Assembly (NCBI RefSeq): GCF_008698235.1
Contig: NZ_PEBH01000001.1
Location: 287,617 to 351,616 of the forward strand
DNA: 64,000 nucleotides
Direction: 5' to 3'
Source of the DNA: Bifidobacterium rousetti
GTDB taxonomy: Bacteria; Actinomycetota; Actinomycetes; Actinomycetales; Bifidobacteriaceae
Shown here one piece after another: positions 40,781 through 50,022 of this stretch (positions within the stretch are counted from its first letter, which is position 1; each line of letters opens with the position of its first letter). The position numbers and the translations under genes were made by a program. The notes below the pieces were generated by a model that ran no database searches, was not told the origin of the DNA, and was given only the letters and a program-made list of their open reading frames with translations.

Positions 40781-41891
40781 CGAGTGGATCATCGATTTCC
40801 CCACGTTGGGCCATCTGGTGTGCGCGTGGATAGAACGGCATTGCCGGCAGCCTGACGGCCCCTTGCGCGGCAGGCCGGTCCAACTGTCCGACTGGCAGTA
40901 CTGGCTGGCGGCGAACAGGTGGCGGGTGCGTGAGGACGCGCCGTATGTGCCTCCGGAGGAGGTCACGGTCGATAACCCCATGGTGCTCAACCAGGCGTTC
41001 ACGTACCGTATGACTTTGACCGTCGGCCCCCAGAAATGGGGCAAGGGCCCTTGCACGGCGTTTTTCACCGCCGCCGAGGGGTGCGGCCCGGTCGTGTTCG
41101 ACGGTTGGGCGCAGGAGGGCGACGCGTATCGTTGCGCCGACAACGGCTGCCCGTGCGGCTGGCAGTGGCCGTACAATCCCGGCGAGCCGAGGGGCAGACG
41201 GCATCCGTCGCCGCTCATCCAGCTGACCGCGAACAGTGAGGAGCAGGTGCGCAACATGTACCGTCCGCTGGTCGCCACAATCCTGCTTGGCCCGCTCAAG
41301 GAGATGATGAAGGTGCGTGACACGTTCATCCGTATCATCCAGCCCGGCCGTGAGGGGGACGCCGACGCGTTGGACCTCGACCGCATCGATGTGGTCACCG
41401 CTTCCGCGAAGTCCCGGTTGGGTAATCCGATCACGGACGCTGAACAGGATGAGGCGGGCCTGTACACGAAATCGAACGGGATGATCGCCGTGGCGACCAC
41501 GCAGCGTCGAGGCGCTGCCGGCATGGGCGGACGCACGCATGCGTGGACGAACGCTTGGGATCCCGGTGAGAACTCGTATGCGCAGCAGGTGTTCGAGACG
41601 GGTGAGGACGACGTGTTCGTGTTCTACCGGAACCCGGATCTGGCGAAGAGCCTGCGGCATCGGGATGGGCGCCCGTTGGATTTCAACATCAAGGCCGAAC
41701 GTCTCAAGATGCTCGAATACGTGTACCGGGGAAGCCCGTGGGTGGATTTGAACTCGATTGAATCGGAGGCCAAGTCGCTGATGAAGACCGACCCGACGCA
41801 GGCGGAACGGTTCTTCGGCAACCGTCTGGTGCAGGGTGGCGGCGCATGGCTCGAAGACGGATTGTGGGAGAGCTGCTATGCCGGCGCATGA
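40770..41891 (+). CDS. Terminase large subunit, ATPase part
   Basis: 373-residue ATPase half of the packaging motor. An atypical Walker A (GPQKWGKGPCTAFF) is near residue 90, the TerL-type stretch IQLTANSEEQVRNMYRPLV near 150, and the Walker B-like region RIDVVTASA near 205. It ends at ESCYAGA where other large terminases continue into the nuclease domain. The nuclease part starts 14 bases before this stop in another frame. Together they give a normal-size terminase of about 590 residues. Confidence 0.85.
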   Translation: MADDEWIIDFPTLGHLVCAWIERHCRQPDGPLRGRPVQLSDWQYWLAANRWRVREDAPYVPPEEVTVDNPMVLNQAFTYRMTLTVGPQKWGKGPCTAFFTAAEGCGPVVFDGWAQEGDAYRCADNGCPCGWQWPYNPGEPRGRRHPSPLIQLTANSEEQVRNMYRPLVATILLGPLKEMMKVRDTFIRIIQPGREGDADALDLDRIDVVTASAKSRLGNPITDAEQDEAGLYTKSNGMIAVATTQRRGAAGMGGRTHAWTNAWDPGENSYAQQVFETGEDDVFVFYRNPDLAKSLRHRDGRPLDFNIKAERLKMLEYVYRGSPWVDLNSIESEAKSLMKTDPTQAERFFGNRLVQGGGAWLEDGLWESCYAGA

Positions 41892-42528
41892 ACTGTGGTT
41901 GGAGAACCCGCCGAAAGGCACCCGCGTGTGCGCCGGGTTCGACGGCAGTGAGAACGACGATTGGACGTGCATCAAGATGGAGACCGTGTCCGGGCTGATC
42001 TTCACGCCACGGTACGGGCCTGACCGGCGTCCGACGATATGGAATCCGAAGCAGTGGGGAGGCCGCATCCCGCGCGCCGAGGTGTCGGCCGCGTGGGCCG
42101 AGCTCAACGACCGGTACAGGATAGAACGCGCCTACTGCGATCCGGGTTTCCGCGACGAGATGTCGTGGGAGAGCGAGATCGAGGCGTGGGACCGCGCCTA
42201 TGGTCCGCGCAGGTTCATCCCGTGGACGATGAGCGGGTCCAGCCGCGTCGGCGCCGTCTACGAGGCGCTGCGACGGTTCGAGGCCGATCTGACGACCCGG
42301 CGGATCACGCAGGATGGATGTCCGATCACCCGCACCCACATGATGAACGCCAGAAAGGTCGCCAAATCGTTGGAACGTTACGGGTTGGCCAAACCGCAGC
42401 AGAACAGGAAGATAGACGCCGCGGTGACCAGCATCCTCGCCCATGAGGCCGCGTGCGACGCTCGCGCCGCGGGATGGGGTGCGAGGAAACACAATTACAT
42501 GCTCACGGGGTCTTCGACAAGGAGGTAG
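41878..42528 (+). CDS. Terminase large subunit, nuclease part
   Basis: 216 residues forming an RNase H-like nuclease: CAGFDGSENDDWTCIKMET (first acidic residue) near residue 20, AYCDPGFRDEMSWESEIEAW near 80, and NRKIDAAVTSILAHEAACDA (last acidic residue) near 180. ATG 41878 has GGGAGAG 6 bases upstream, so independent, coupled translation is likely. The overlap with the ATPase gene could also allow a frameshift fusion. The split state may be natural or the result of a point deletion. Confidence 0.82.
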   Translation: MPAHELWLENPPKGTRVCAGFDGSENDDWTCIKMETVSGLIFTPRYGPDRRPTIWNPKQWGGRIPRAEVSAAWAELNDRYRIERAYCDPGFRDEMSWESEIEAWDRAYGPRRFIPWTMSGSSRVGAVYEALRRFEADLTTRRITQDGCPITRTHMMNARKVAKSLERYGLAKPQQNRKIDAAVTSILAHEAACDARAAGWGARKHNYMLTGSSTRR

Positions 42529-42530
42529 GA

Positions 42531-43958
42531 ATGTACGATACGCCCGAACAGGTGAACGCGGTGACGAACCTCCTCGCCATGAAGATCCAGAACCGTCGTC
42601 CCGCCATCCGCCAGCACACGGATTACGTGCTGGGCGTGCGCGGCAAGCTCAAGTTCGCCAGCGAGGAATTCAAACGCTACATGTCGGACCGGTTCAGCGA
42701 CTTCTCCGACAATTGGTGTCTTCCCGTCGCGCAGGCGCCGGTCGAACGCATCAGGTTCAAGGGGTTCACGCCCTATGAGGACGTGCAGCTGGATTCTCAT
42801 GTCATGCGCTGCCTTGACCGCAACGATTTCGAGCGTGGATTGCAGGAGGCGGCGCTGATGATGACCACGGCCGGCCGGTCGTTCATCCTGGTATCGCAGC
42901 GGCCGGATGGCGGGGCGCGCATCAGCTTCGAGCATCCCGACAGCGCGGCCATCATCTACGATCCTCTGACAGGAGACCCGACGGCTGGTCTGCTGGTGCG
43001 TCAGGACGACGAACGCGAATACGGTACCCTGCTGCTGCCCGACCGCGTGTTCGATGTGCGGCGGCGCAAACCGGTCACCGTGACCGAACAGCGGTTGGAA
43101 CCGGATGTGAACGGCTGGGAGTTCCTGCCGGACACGGAACGTGTCAACCCGTTCGGGGAGATCCCGATGCGCGAGTTCCGCAACCAGATGCTGCTCGACA
43201 ATTCACCCATCAGCGACATCGCCCAGGTCGAATCCATGCAGGACGCCGTGAACATCGTCTGGGCGTATCTGCTCAACGCGCTTGATTTCGCGTCGCTGCC
43301 CGCACGCGTCATCACTGGCGGAGACGAGCTGGTCGAGCCCGTGTTCGACAAGCAGACCGGCGAACAGGTCGGTGAGAAGCCCATAGAGCTCGACAAGCAG
43401 GTGATGGAACGCATCTACCATTTCACCGGCGACAACGTGAACATCGCCGAGTGGACGAGTGCGAACCTGCAGGCGTTCATTCCCGTCATCGAGAAGGCCG
43501 TCGAGCATGTGGCGGCGGAGACGCGCACCCCCGGCCATTATCTGCTGACCAATGCCGAGGTGCCCGCCACAGGGTACGAGGTCGCCGAGGCGGGTCTTGT
43601 GTCGAAGACCATCGAACGCATCAGCTTCCTGAAATCCCCGTTGCGTGACATCTGCCGTATGGCGATGCTCACCGAAGGCGATGAGACGTCGGCGCGCATC
43701 ATCGCCGACAGCAGGGTGACGTTCGCCACGCCGCAATACCGGAGCGAAACGCTCATGGCCGACGCGATGCTCAAATACAAGCAGCTCGGATACCCGTTGC
43801 AGTGGGTCGCCGAACAGATGGGACAGTCACAGGACGAGATCCAACGCATCCTGCGCATGAAGCAGGACGAGGAATCCGATCCCGAAATGATGGAGATAGC
43901 CCGAAGCCTGACCACGGAGGCATCCGATGACACTGGAAGCGGTGACACTGGACGGTAA
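42531..43958 (+). CDS. Portal protein (SPP1 gp6-like)
   Basis: 475-residue portal. The N-terminal wing contains VLGVRGKLKFASEEFKRYMS and DNWCLPVAQAPVERIRFKGF. The stem/crown region contains PFGEIPMREFRNQM and ESMQDAVNIVWAYLLNALD, and TRTPGHYLLTNAEVPATGYE lies late, all typical of the SPP1-type portal family. It forms the dodecameric DNA channel at one capsid vertex. GGAGGTAGGA precedes the start. Confidence 0.88.
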   Translation: MYDTPEQVNAVTNLLAMKIQNRRPAIRQHTDYVLGVRGKLKFASEEFKRYMSDRFSDFSDNWCLPVAQAPVERIRFKGFTPYEDVQLDSHVMRCLDRNDFERGLQEAALMMTTAGRSFILVSQRPDGGARISFEHPDSAAIIYDPLTGDPTAGLLVRQDDEREYGTLLLPDRVFDVRRRKPVTVTEQRLEPDVNGWEFLPDTERVNPFGEIPMREFRNQMLLDNSPISDIAQVESMQDAVNIVWAYLLNALDFASLPARVITGGDELVEPVFDKQTGEQVGEKPIELDKQVMERIYHFTGDNVNIAEWTSANLQAFIPVIEKAVEHVAAETRTPGHYLLTNAEVPATGYEVAEAGLVSKTIERISFLKSPLRDICRMAMLTEGDETSARIIADSRVTFATPQYRSETLMADAMLKYKQLGYPLQWVAEQMGQSQDEIQRILRMKQDEESDPEMMEIARSLTTEASDDTGSGDTGR

Positions 43959-45150
43959 ACGTCTCGCCACGGTCGAAATGACCGCGCTGCGAGCTGCCCG
44001 CAAGGCATGGAAGCGCGTCGATCCGAACAACATCGAAGCCAGTTGGACGCTGACAAGCCGTGATTTCGTCCAACTCATGGGCGTATTGCAGGCCAAGGCC
44101 GCGGACATCGCCGTGGACTACACGGTGCAGGCGCTCGCCGAACAGGGCGAATACGTGGAACCGCACGGTTTCGTGGACACGTTCGCGTTCGGCGATGGGT
44201 ACGCGCCCAGCGGCATCCGCCTGGCCGACTACTTCCGCTCGCCGATACTGGGCGTGCTGCACGCCATCAAACAAGGCTCGCCGCCGGTTCAGGCGCTCCA
44301 GTTCGGGCTGAAGCAACTGGGCACGCTCACCGTGCTGCTCGTGGACGACACCCATCGCAGCGCCGCAGGCGTGAGCATCGCCCAACGCGACGATGTCGGC
44401 TACGTGCGAGTGGAGGCCGCGGACTGCTGCAGCCGATGCATGATCCTCGCCGGCAAATACTACCGGTACAACGAGGGGTTCCTACGCCACCCGCACTGCC
44501 ATGGACGTCATCTGCCGGTCAAGGGAAGGGAGCAGGCCGAACGCGCGGGATGGGTCACGGACCCGATGAGAGGTTTCCAGGCGTTGAGCCGGGAGGAACA
44601 GGACCGACGGTTCGGCAAGGCGAACGCGCAGGCGATCCGGGACGGCGCCGACATCTTCCAGGTCGTCAACAGCCGACGCGGCATCCAAGGACTCGGCGCC
44701 CGGAAGGGGCGTAGGAGCGGCACCGTGTTCATGACCACCACGGAGGGTACGACCCGCTACGGCTGGTCCCGCATGCTGGCGGACCAGCAGGGGCGCACGC
44801 AGAAACGCAGGCTCACGCCCGAGGGCATCTACGCGCTGTCCCGCAGCCGCGAAGAGACCATCAGGCTGTTGGAGCGCGAAGGCTACATCATCGCCCCCGA
44901 CTGGCGCGAGAAGGTGCCGGAAATCCGCAAAGGCATGTGGCTGCACAACAACACATACCGTCAGGGGCGCACGGTGACGCAGACCGCCGCGCAACGACGG
45001 CTGGAAAACGCCAGACTCCGGTACATGGCCGCGTTGGACGGCCGTAACCCGTATGACACGTCCAAGCCGGTCACCCCCGAGGTGCTGGCGCGGGCGGAGA
45101 GGAATTTCCGTCGATGGCTGTCCACCGGCGGCGAGATCTACACCAACTGA
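43927..45150 (+). CDS. Minor head protein (MuF/head morphogenesis type)
   Basis: 407-residue protein that overlaps the portal gene by 32 bases. The N-terminal two thirds are helical. The Cys/His cluster AADCCSRCMILAGKYYRYNE followed by HPHCHGRHLPV near residues 160-200 is the signature of the MuF/VG15-like head proteins injected or used in capsid assembly. The C-terminal 120 residues are basic. Confidence 0.8.
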   Translation: MTLEAVTLDGKRLATVEMTALRAARKAWKRVDPNNIEASWTLTSRDFVQLMGVLQAKAADIAVDYTVQALAEQGEYVEPHGFVDTFAFGDGYAPSGIRLADYFRSPILGVLHAIKQGSPPVQALQFGLKQLGTLTVLLVDDTHRSAAGVSIAQRDDVGYVRVEAADCCSRCMILAGKYYRYNEGFLRHPHCHGRHLPVKGREQAERAGWVTDPMRGFQALSREEQDRRFGKANAQAIRDGADIFQVVNSRRGIQGLGARKGRRSGTVFMTTTEGTTRYGWSRMLADQQGRTQKRRLTPEGIYALSRSREETIRLLEREGYIIAPDWREKVPEIRKGMWLHNNTYRQGRTVTQTAAQRRLENARLRYMAALDGRNPYDTSKPVTPEVLARAERNFRRWLSTGGEIYTN

Positions 45151-45164
45151 ATCGAAAGGAAACA

Positions 45165-45782
45165 ATGGTGGAGAACCAGAACAACCCCGAAGGCGAAACC
45201 CTCGACGGTCAGGAGACCCCGCCGGACAACGGCGACGACTGGCAGTCGAAATTCGAGGGGCAACGCAAGGTCAACCGCGACCTCGAGGCGAAACTCGACG
45301 ATGCGCGCAAACGCCTCGACCGCATGGACGAGGTGGAGAAGCAGCTCGCCGCACTGCAGGGCAAGGAAGCGGAATACGAGAAGGCCAAGCAGCTCGAGCA
45401 GATCAACGCGCAGGCCATCGCCCAAGCGAACCAGCGCGTGCTCAAAGCGGAAGTGAGGGCCGCTGCCAGCGGCAAGCTCAACGATCCCGGCGACGCCCTG
45501 CGCTACCTCGACCTGACCGCGTTCGAGGTCAATGAGGACGGTGAGGTCGATTCCACCGCCATCGGCGCCGCCATCGACCAGCTGCTCGCATCCAAACCGT
45601 ATCTCGGGAAAGCCGAGACGACGCCCAAGGGCGTCAGCATCAAGCCGCCCAGCGGAACGCGGGACGGCGACGACCATCAAGGCCAGCTCACCCGAGATGA
45701 CCTGAAGAACATGACCCCGCAACAGATCGTCGAAGCCCAGAACAAGGGCCGTCTCAACGACCTGCTCGGCGTCACCAACTGA
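45165..45782 (+). CDS. Scaffold protein
   Basis: 205-residue, acidic, helical protein with a long coiled coil at about residues 25-105 (KLDDARKRLDRMDEVEKQLA). The C-terminal segment (DDLKNMTPQQIVEAQNKGRL) is the usual DUF4355-like capsid scaffold ending. It lies directly upstream of the capsid gene. GAAAGGA precedes ATG 45165. Confidence 0.82.
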   Translation: MVENQNNPEGETLDGQETPPDNGDDWQSKFEGQRKVNRDLEAKLDDARKRLDRMDEVEKQLAALQGKEAEYEKAKQLEQINAQAIAQANQRVLKAEVRAAASGKLNDPGDALRYLDLTAFEVNEDGEVDSTAIGAAIDQLLASKPYLGKAETTPKGVSIKPPSGTRDGDDHQGQLTRDDLKNMTPQQIVEAQNKGRLNDLLGVTN

Positions 45783-45804
45783 CCAGACAAGGAGGAAGGC
45801 CATC

Positions 45805-46647
45805 ATGGCCATCACTAATTTCATTCCCGAGATCTGGAGCGCGAACATCATCGTGGAACTCCAGAAGGCGCTCGTGTTCGGCGCGCTCGCAAACCGCGAC
45901 TACGAGGGCGACATCTCCAATGCGGGCGATACCGTGCACGTCACCGGCATCCAGGACATCACCGTGGGCGACTACACGGCGCACACGGACATCGCCATCG
46001 AGGCCGCGTCCGACAAGGACATGGGCAGCCTCGTCATCGACCAGGCGAAGTACTTCGCGTTCGAACTGGACGACGTGGAGAAGCGTCAGGCGCTCGGCGG
46101 GCTGCAGGCGCAGTTCACGTCCAACGCCGCCTACCAGCTGGCGGACGCCGCCGACCAGTATGTGGCCGGTCTCATGGCCGCCGCCGCGGGCTCCACGGTG
46201 CCGGCGGTCACGTCCAACGCCACCACGCCGACCGACGCCTACAACACGATGGTCAAGCTGCGTACCGCCCTCGACAAGCAGAACGTGCCCACGACCGGAC
46301 GCTGGGTGGTCATCAGTCCGGACGTGTACGCGCAGCTGCTGCTCGACAACCGGTTCATCAGCGCCACGGAAAGCGCGCACAACACGCTGCAGAACGGTCT
46401 GGTCGGCTCCGCGGCCGGCTTCCAGATCCATGTGAGCAACAACACTCCGTACGACGATAAGACCAAGGCGTTCACGCTGATCGCCGGCACGAACGCGGCG
46501 ACCACGTTCGCGCAGCAGATCGCCAGCGTGGAGGCGGCGCGCATGCAGAACCGGTTCGCCGACATGGTCAAGGGCCTGCACCTGTACGGCGGCAAGGTGT
46601 TCAAGCCGAAGCAGCTCGCCAAGGTCTCCTACACGCTGGAGGCCTGA
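45805..46647 (+). CDS. Major capsid protein
   Basis: 280-residue HK97-fold coat protein of the P22-coat-like branch: FIPEIWSANIIVELQKALVF at the start, then DTVHVTGIQDITVGDY, FAFELDDVEKRQALGG and the late WVVISPDVYAQLLLDNRF. It follows the scaffold gene at the normal place, with AAGGAGGAAGG before the start. It is probably the most abundant virion protein. Confidence 0.9.
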   Translation: MAITNFIPEIWSANIIVELQKALVFGALANRDYEGDISNAGDTVHVTGIQDITVGDYTAHTDIAIEAASDKDMGSLVIDQAKYFAFELDDVEKRQALGGLQAQFTSNAAYQLADAADQYVAGLMAAAAGSTVPAVTSNATTPTDAYNTMVKLRTALDKQNVPTTGRWVVISPDVYAQLLLDNRFISATESAHNTLQNGLVGSAAGFQIHVSNNTPYDDKTKAFTLIAGTNAATTFAQQIASVEAARMQNRFADMVKGLHLYGGKVFKPKQLAKVSYTLEA

Positions 46648-46648
46648 C

Positions 46649-47083
46649 ATGGCGGGCAATTACGAGGATCTTCCCTACGTGGGCGACTTCGGGCGTAGGC
46701 TGCTCGCCTGTTCCACGCTCGAGGAGGCGCAGCAGCTCATCGGCTCGACCGGCGGGGATGCCCCCGCCGTGAGCGTGGACACCCTTTCCGGTGTGACGGC
46801 CACGGGCAGGGCCATGATGAAGGCCGCTGACGCGGCCGCGGCGCGCACCGCCATCGGCGCGGGCAGCAGCTCGTTCTCCGGCTCCTACACGGATCTGACG
46901 AACAAGCCGACCCTCCCCGCAGCACCCGCGGCGGCGACCACGGCGAAGGCGGGCCTCGTCAAACAGGCGAGCATCGCCGACGGCGCGGACGCCGCCGCCA
47001 TCGTGGCGGCGCTCAAGACCGCAGGCATCGCCGTGGCCCCGGCCAGCGCGGACCAGCCGCAGGCCGACCAGCCCGGATTCTGA
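46649..47083 (+). CDS. Head fibre or decoration-like protein
   Basis: 144 residues rich in Ala, Gly and Ser. The segments SFSGSYTDLTNKPTLPAAPA and TTAKAGLVKQASIADGADAA match the head-fibre/tail-collar type repeats. It starts one base after the capsid stop. Its likely role is a capsid surface decoration; evidence is from composition and position. Confidence 0.65.
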   Translation: MAGNYEDLPYVGDFGRRLLACSTLEEAQQLIGSTGGDAPAVSVDTLSGVTATGRAMMKAADAAAARTAIGAGSSSFSGSYTDLTNKPTLPAAPAAATTAKAGLVKQASIADGADAAAIVAALKTAGIAVAPASADQPQADQPGF

Positions 47084-47106
47084 CATATAGGAGTGGAGGA
47101 ACGCGG

Positions 47107-47691
47107 GTGGAACCATTGGCATCATTGAACGATCTGGCCAAATACAAGGTCGAATACGATGACGAACAGTTGGCGCAAGGCCTGCTGGATTCGGTGTCAA
47201 GCGCCATCCGCGCCGCCGCCGGCTGCCCGATATCGCTCGGCACGTACACCATCGACCTGCCCAGCGAGCAGTCTCGCAAACTCGACCTGCCGTGCAAGGC
47301 GGTCCGCAGCGTCGAAAGCGTGCTGTTGGACGGCGAGGAATGCGACGATTGGGTGCGGTTCGGCTCCGCGCTCTACCGGGACAAGCCGTGGGGGCCGTTC
47401 AACCGTCCTCCGGTAACCGTCACCGTCACGCTCACCATGGGATGGGACCCGGTCCCCGAGGACATCGTCCGTCTCTGCTGCTCGTACGTGGCCGCGGCCA
47501 TAAGCCAGCATGCGGACGGCGGCCCCGGCGCGCACAGGGGCATCTCCTATGAGCGTATCGATGACGCGCAGGTCGGATACTCGCAGGGCGGTACCGAGGT
47601 CATCGACGCCGCCGAACTGCCCGACACGACGAAACGCAGCCTGCGCAGGCGTTTCGGCGTCATGGGCGTGAGCATAGGGGTGTTCCGGTGA
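47107..47691 (+). CDS. Head-tail connector (gp6/gp15-like)
   Basis: 194-residue protein with GTG start after AGGAGTGGAGG. It begins with a helical connector domain (LNDLAKYKVEYDDEQLAQGL, LDSVSSAIRAAAGCPIS) followed by a beta-rich part with VTVTLTMGWDPVPEDIVRLC, typical of adaptor proteins under the portal. It overlaps the next start by 4 bases. Confidence 0.8.
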   Translation: MEPLASLNDLAKYKVEYDDEQLAQGLLDSVSSAIRAAAGCPISLGTYTIDLPSEQSRKLDLPCKAVRSVESVLLDGEECDDWVRFGSALYRDKPWGPFNRPPVTVTVTLTMGWDPVPEDIVRLCCSYVAAAISQHADGGPGAHRGISYERIDDAQVGYSQGGTEVIDAAELPDTTKRSLRRRFGVMGVSIGVFR

Positions 47692-48077
47692 GGATCAGCA
47701 GCGGATTCCTCGACAGGTCCCGGCGCAACGCCGTCAGCCTGATGCGGGACACGTGCCGCGTCGTCCGCAAGGGACGACCCGTCACCGGCCCGGACGGCGC
47801 CGTGACCGTGCCGGAGACCGAAATCTACTCGGGCCCATGCAAGGTGCAGACCGCGGGCGGCATCGGCTCGGAAAGCACCCAACTGGGAGGCGTCACGCAG
47901 ATTTGGCTGCTCTACCTGCATTTCCCCTACGGGACCGTGGGGTTGAAATCAGGGGACATCGCCACCGTCACGTCAACGAATCCCGGCGTGGGCGTGCGCA
48001 CGTACCGGCTGGTCAACCCGCAGGGCGAGCAGACGCTAGCGACCGCCGAACGGTGGAACGTCAAGGAGGTGGACTGA
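47688..48077 (+). CDS. Head-closure-like protein
   Basis: 129-residue, beta-rich protein (SLMRDTCRVVRKGRPVTGPD, then TVPETEIYSGPCKVQTAGG) of the DUF6093 type found after the connector gene in actinobacterial siphoviruses. GTG start. It shares one base with the next gene. Confidence 0.72.
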   Translation: MRISSGFLDRSRRNAVSLMRDTCRVVRKGRPVTGPDGAVTVPETEIYSGPCKVQTAGGIGSESTQLGGVTQIWLLYLHFPYGTVGLKSGDIATVTSTNPGVGVRTYRLVNPQGEQTLATAERWNVKEVD

Positions 48078-48469
48078 TGGGCAACGTCATGACCCTGGAC
48101 ACGAGCGAACTCGACCGGCTCGCCGCCGACTGGCGGTCTGCGGCCGCGAAGACGCCGAACAGGTTCAAGCCGACGTTCAGCCGCGCCGGCCTGAACGTCA
48201 AGAACGCCATCAACGACGACCTGTCCAGATCACGCAACGGCGGTTTCCGCCGTATCCGCGTCTCCTACGACCTGCTGCCCTCGGCGGAAGGCGTCGGAGT
48301 GGAGATCGGGCCACGCTCCGGCGGCGTGAACAGTCTCGCCAACATCGCGTTTTTCGGCACGTCACGAGGCGGAGGCACCCACCTGTTCTACGAGTTCGGC
48401 GAACAGGAGATGCCGGAACTGCAATCGCAGGTGCAACGGGTGGCGACGGAGATGATGACGCATGGCTGA
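48077..48469 (+). CDS. Tail-completion protein, HK97 gp10-like
   Basis: 130-residue protein: a helical start (TSELDRLAADWRSAAAKTPN), a central RAGLNVKNAINDDLSRSR and the family-typical NIAFFGTSRGGGTHLFYEF, ending with a helix. It joins head and tail. AAGGAGG precedes the start; it overlaps the next gene by 8 bases. Confidence 0.75.
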   Translation: MGNVMTLDTSELDRLAADWRSAAAKTPNRFKPTFSRAGLNVKNAINDDLSRSRNGGFRRIRVSYDLLPSAEGVGVEIGPRSGGVNSLANIAFFGTSRGGGTHLFYEFGEQEMPELQSQVQRVATEMMTHG

Positions 48470-48878
48470 CCTTCGCGCCGCACTGTACGCGCTCGTCCCC
48501 GAACTCGACTACATGAGCCGGTACGAGGGCGTGCACCCGACGGATTCCGACCAGCCTCCGTGGATGATACTGACCGTCAGCCTCGGCGTCTCCGACGTCA
48601 GCCAGGCGCGGCAGGTCAGCAGCCACGAGGCCACGCTCGAAGCGCGCATCGCCGCGCTCACGCCCGAACAGGTGGACATCGCGGCCCTGACCCTGCTCGA
48701 CGCGGTCACGGGCGCAAGACCCGTGGCCGACGGCGTCTCATGCGGGGCGCTCAACAACACGTTCGACTCCGAGACCTACAACACGGGCGACTCCGGAGGC
48801 GTCATCGGCACGGTGACCGCAGCCGCATACTCCGTGCGCGTGCTGCGGTGGAAAACCATATGGAGCCGACATGGTTAG
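48462..48878 (+). CDS. Tail terminator-like protein
   Basis: 138-residue protein (MADLRAALYALVPELDYMSR). The mixed alpha-beta layout and its place between the gp10-like protein and the tail tube fit a tail terminator, which caps the tube. No invariant motif. Confidence 0.65.
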   Translation: MADLRAALYALVPELDYMSRYEGVHPTDSDQPPWMILTVSLGVSDVSQARQVSSHEATLEARIAALTPEQVDIAALTLLDAVTGARPVADGVSCGALNNTFDSETYNTGDSGGVIGTVTAAAYSVRVLRWKTIWSRHG

Positions 48879-49053
48879 GTACATCCGAGTCAAGGACAAG
48901 TGCACCGGCCACCGTTTCGACGTGTCCGACCAAGACCCCCGCCTACGCGAGGGCCTGTTCATACCGCTCAACCGGGCGGACTATCCGCCATCCACGATCC
49001 CGAGGCCCATGAAACCCCGGCTTCACCATATCCAGAAACCACCAAGGAGATAA
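48871..49053 (+). CDS. Hypothetical small tail-module protein
   Basis: 60 residues, basic (MVRYIRVKDKCTGHRFDVSD, ending IQKPPRR). It overlaps the previous gene by 8 bases and ends 3 bases before the tail-tube start. Small proteins of this type are common at this place in actinobacterial phages; role unknown. Confidence 0.6.
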   Translation: MVRYIRVKDKCTGHRFDVSDQDPRLREGLFIPLNRADYPPSTIPRPMKPRLHHIQKPPRR

Positions 49054-49056
49054 ACC

Positions 49057-49590
49057 ATGGCACAAGGAACACCGATTCCGGCGACCCCCATCGACGGCAA
49101 GATGAAGGTCGTCGTCGTACCGGCGCTCGCCGACCCGTCCAAACCGCTCATGTCCGAGCTCACGGCCGAGACCGTGCTCGACATCAGCTGCTATCTGACC
49201 TCCGACGGCTGGCCGCTGACCACAGGTCAGGACTCCATCGCCGACGAGCGTTTGTGCAGCTCCCAGACGTACGACATCCCCGGCCGGAAGACCAGCGACA
49301 ACAAGACGCTGACCGTCATCGACAACACGAACACCGAACTGGAGGACACCGCGAACAAGGCGGTCGAAACCCTGTACGAGGGGGCGACCGGCTACTTCGT
49401 CGTCCGTCGAGGACTCGACTATGACGTGGACTTCAAGGAAGGCCAGAAGGTCAGCGTCTACCCGTTCCGATGCGGCGAGAAGCAGTACGTCGCCAACGAG
49501 GCGAACACCACAATCCGCTCCACCATCCCCTACGGCATCACAGGCCCTTGGTATACGGACACCGCGGAGGTCACGGCCCCAAAAGCGTGA
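49057..49590 (+). CDS. Major tail tube protein
   Basis: 177-residue, beta-rich protein with AAGGAG before the start (MAQGTPIPATPIDGKMKVVV). The core shows DISCYLTSDGWPLTTGQDSI and GYFVVRRGLDYDVDF, typical of siphovirus tube proteins. It ends EVTAPKA, and the last codons form the slippery heptamer CCCAAAA (49578-49584). A minor extended form is predicted (next entry). Confidence 0.85.
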   Translation: MAQGTPIPATPIDGKMKVVVVPALADPSKPLMSELTAETVLDISCYLTSDGWPLTTGQDSIADERLCSSQTYDIPGRKTSDNKTLTVIDNTNTELEDTANKAVETLYEGATGYFVVRRGLDYDVDFKEGQKVSVYPFRCGEKQYVANEANTTIRSTIPYGITGPWYTDTAEVTAPKA

Positions 49591-49886
49591 CGCCGCTGAC
49601 GGTGAAGGCCGTCGCCCGTGAGGGCGGACAGACCGTCACCGTGACCGAGCCCGTGGATTCAGGGCTCCAGCGGCGCTACAAGATCACCGACGCCAACGCC
49701 AAGCCCGCCGTCGCATACGACACCGTCGTGGCCACTGACGGCGGATGGATCGCATTCCCGGAGAACGGGCAGGTGAACGGCACGGAAGGACAGGTGATCA
49801 CCGTGGTCGATAACACGACCAGCGGCGCGCTCGCCCGTAAGACCGGAACCGCGACACTGCCCGCACCCACACCCACCGCGGGCTGA
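49057..49886 (+). CDS. Tail tube protein, -1 frameshift form with Ig-like C-terminal domain
   Basis: If ribosomes slip back one base on C-CCA-AAA at 49578-49584, translation continues past the stop into an open frame of about 100 codons ending at 49886. The extension reads SVTPLTVKAVAREGGQTVTV and onward to TATLPAPTPTAG, a beta-strand pattern of an Ig-like or Big-type surface domain with a proline-rich end. The extension has no start codon or ribosome binding site of its own. Tube proteins with frameshift-added Ig-like domains are established in other siphoviruses. The efficiency cannot be read from sequence. Confidence 0.75.
49578..49584 (+). promoter_or_regulatory. -1 slippery heptamer, tail tube
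   Basis: CCCAAAA is positioned as C CCA AAA in the tube frame, the canonical X XXY YYZ form, two codons before the stop. Confidence 0.8.
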
Positions 49887-50022
49887 CCGCGTCGGGGAGA
49901 AAAAATGTCCGCACGGTGGGCTTTCTGCCTTTCGCCACCGTGCGGCTCTCCTCTCTTCAGGGACATCGGGAGGAACCGACACCCGAAAGGCAGCAAAAAA
50001 CTTCCGTCGAAAGGCAATAGCA

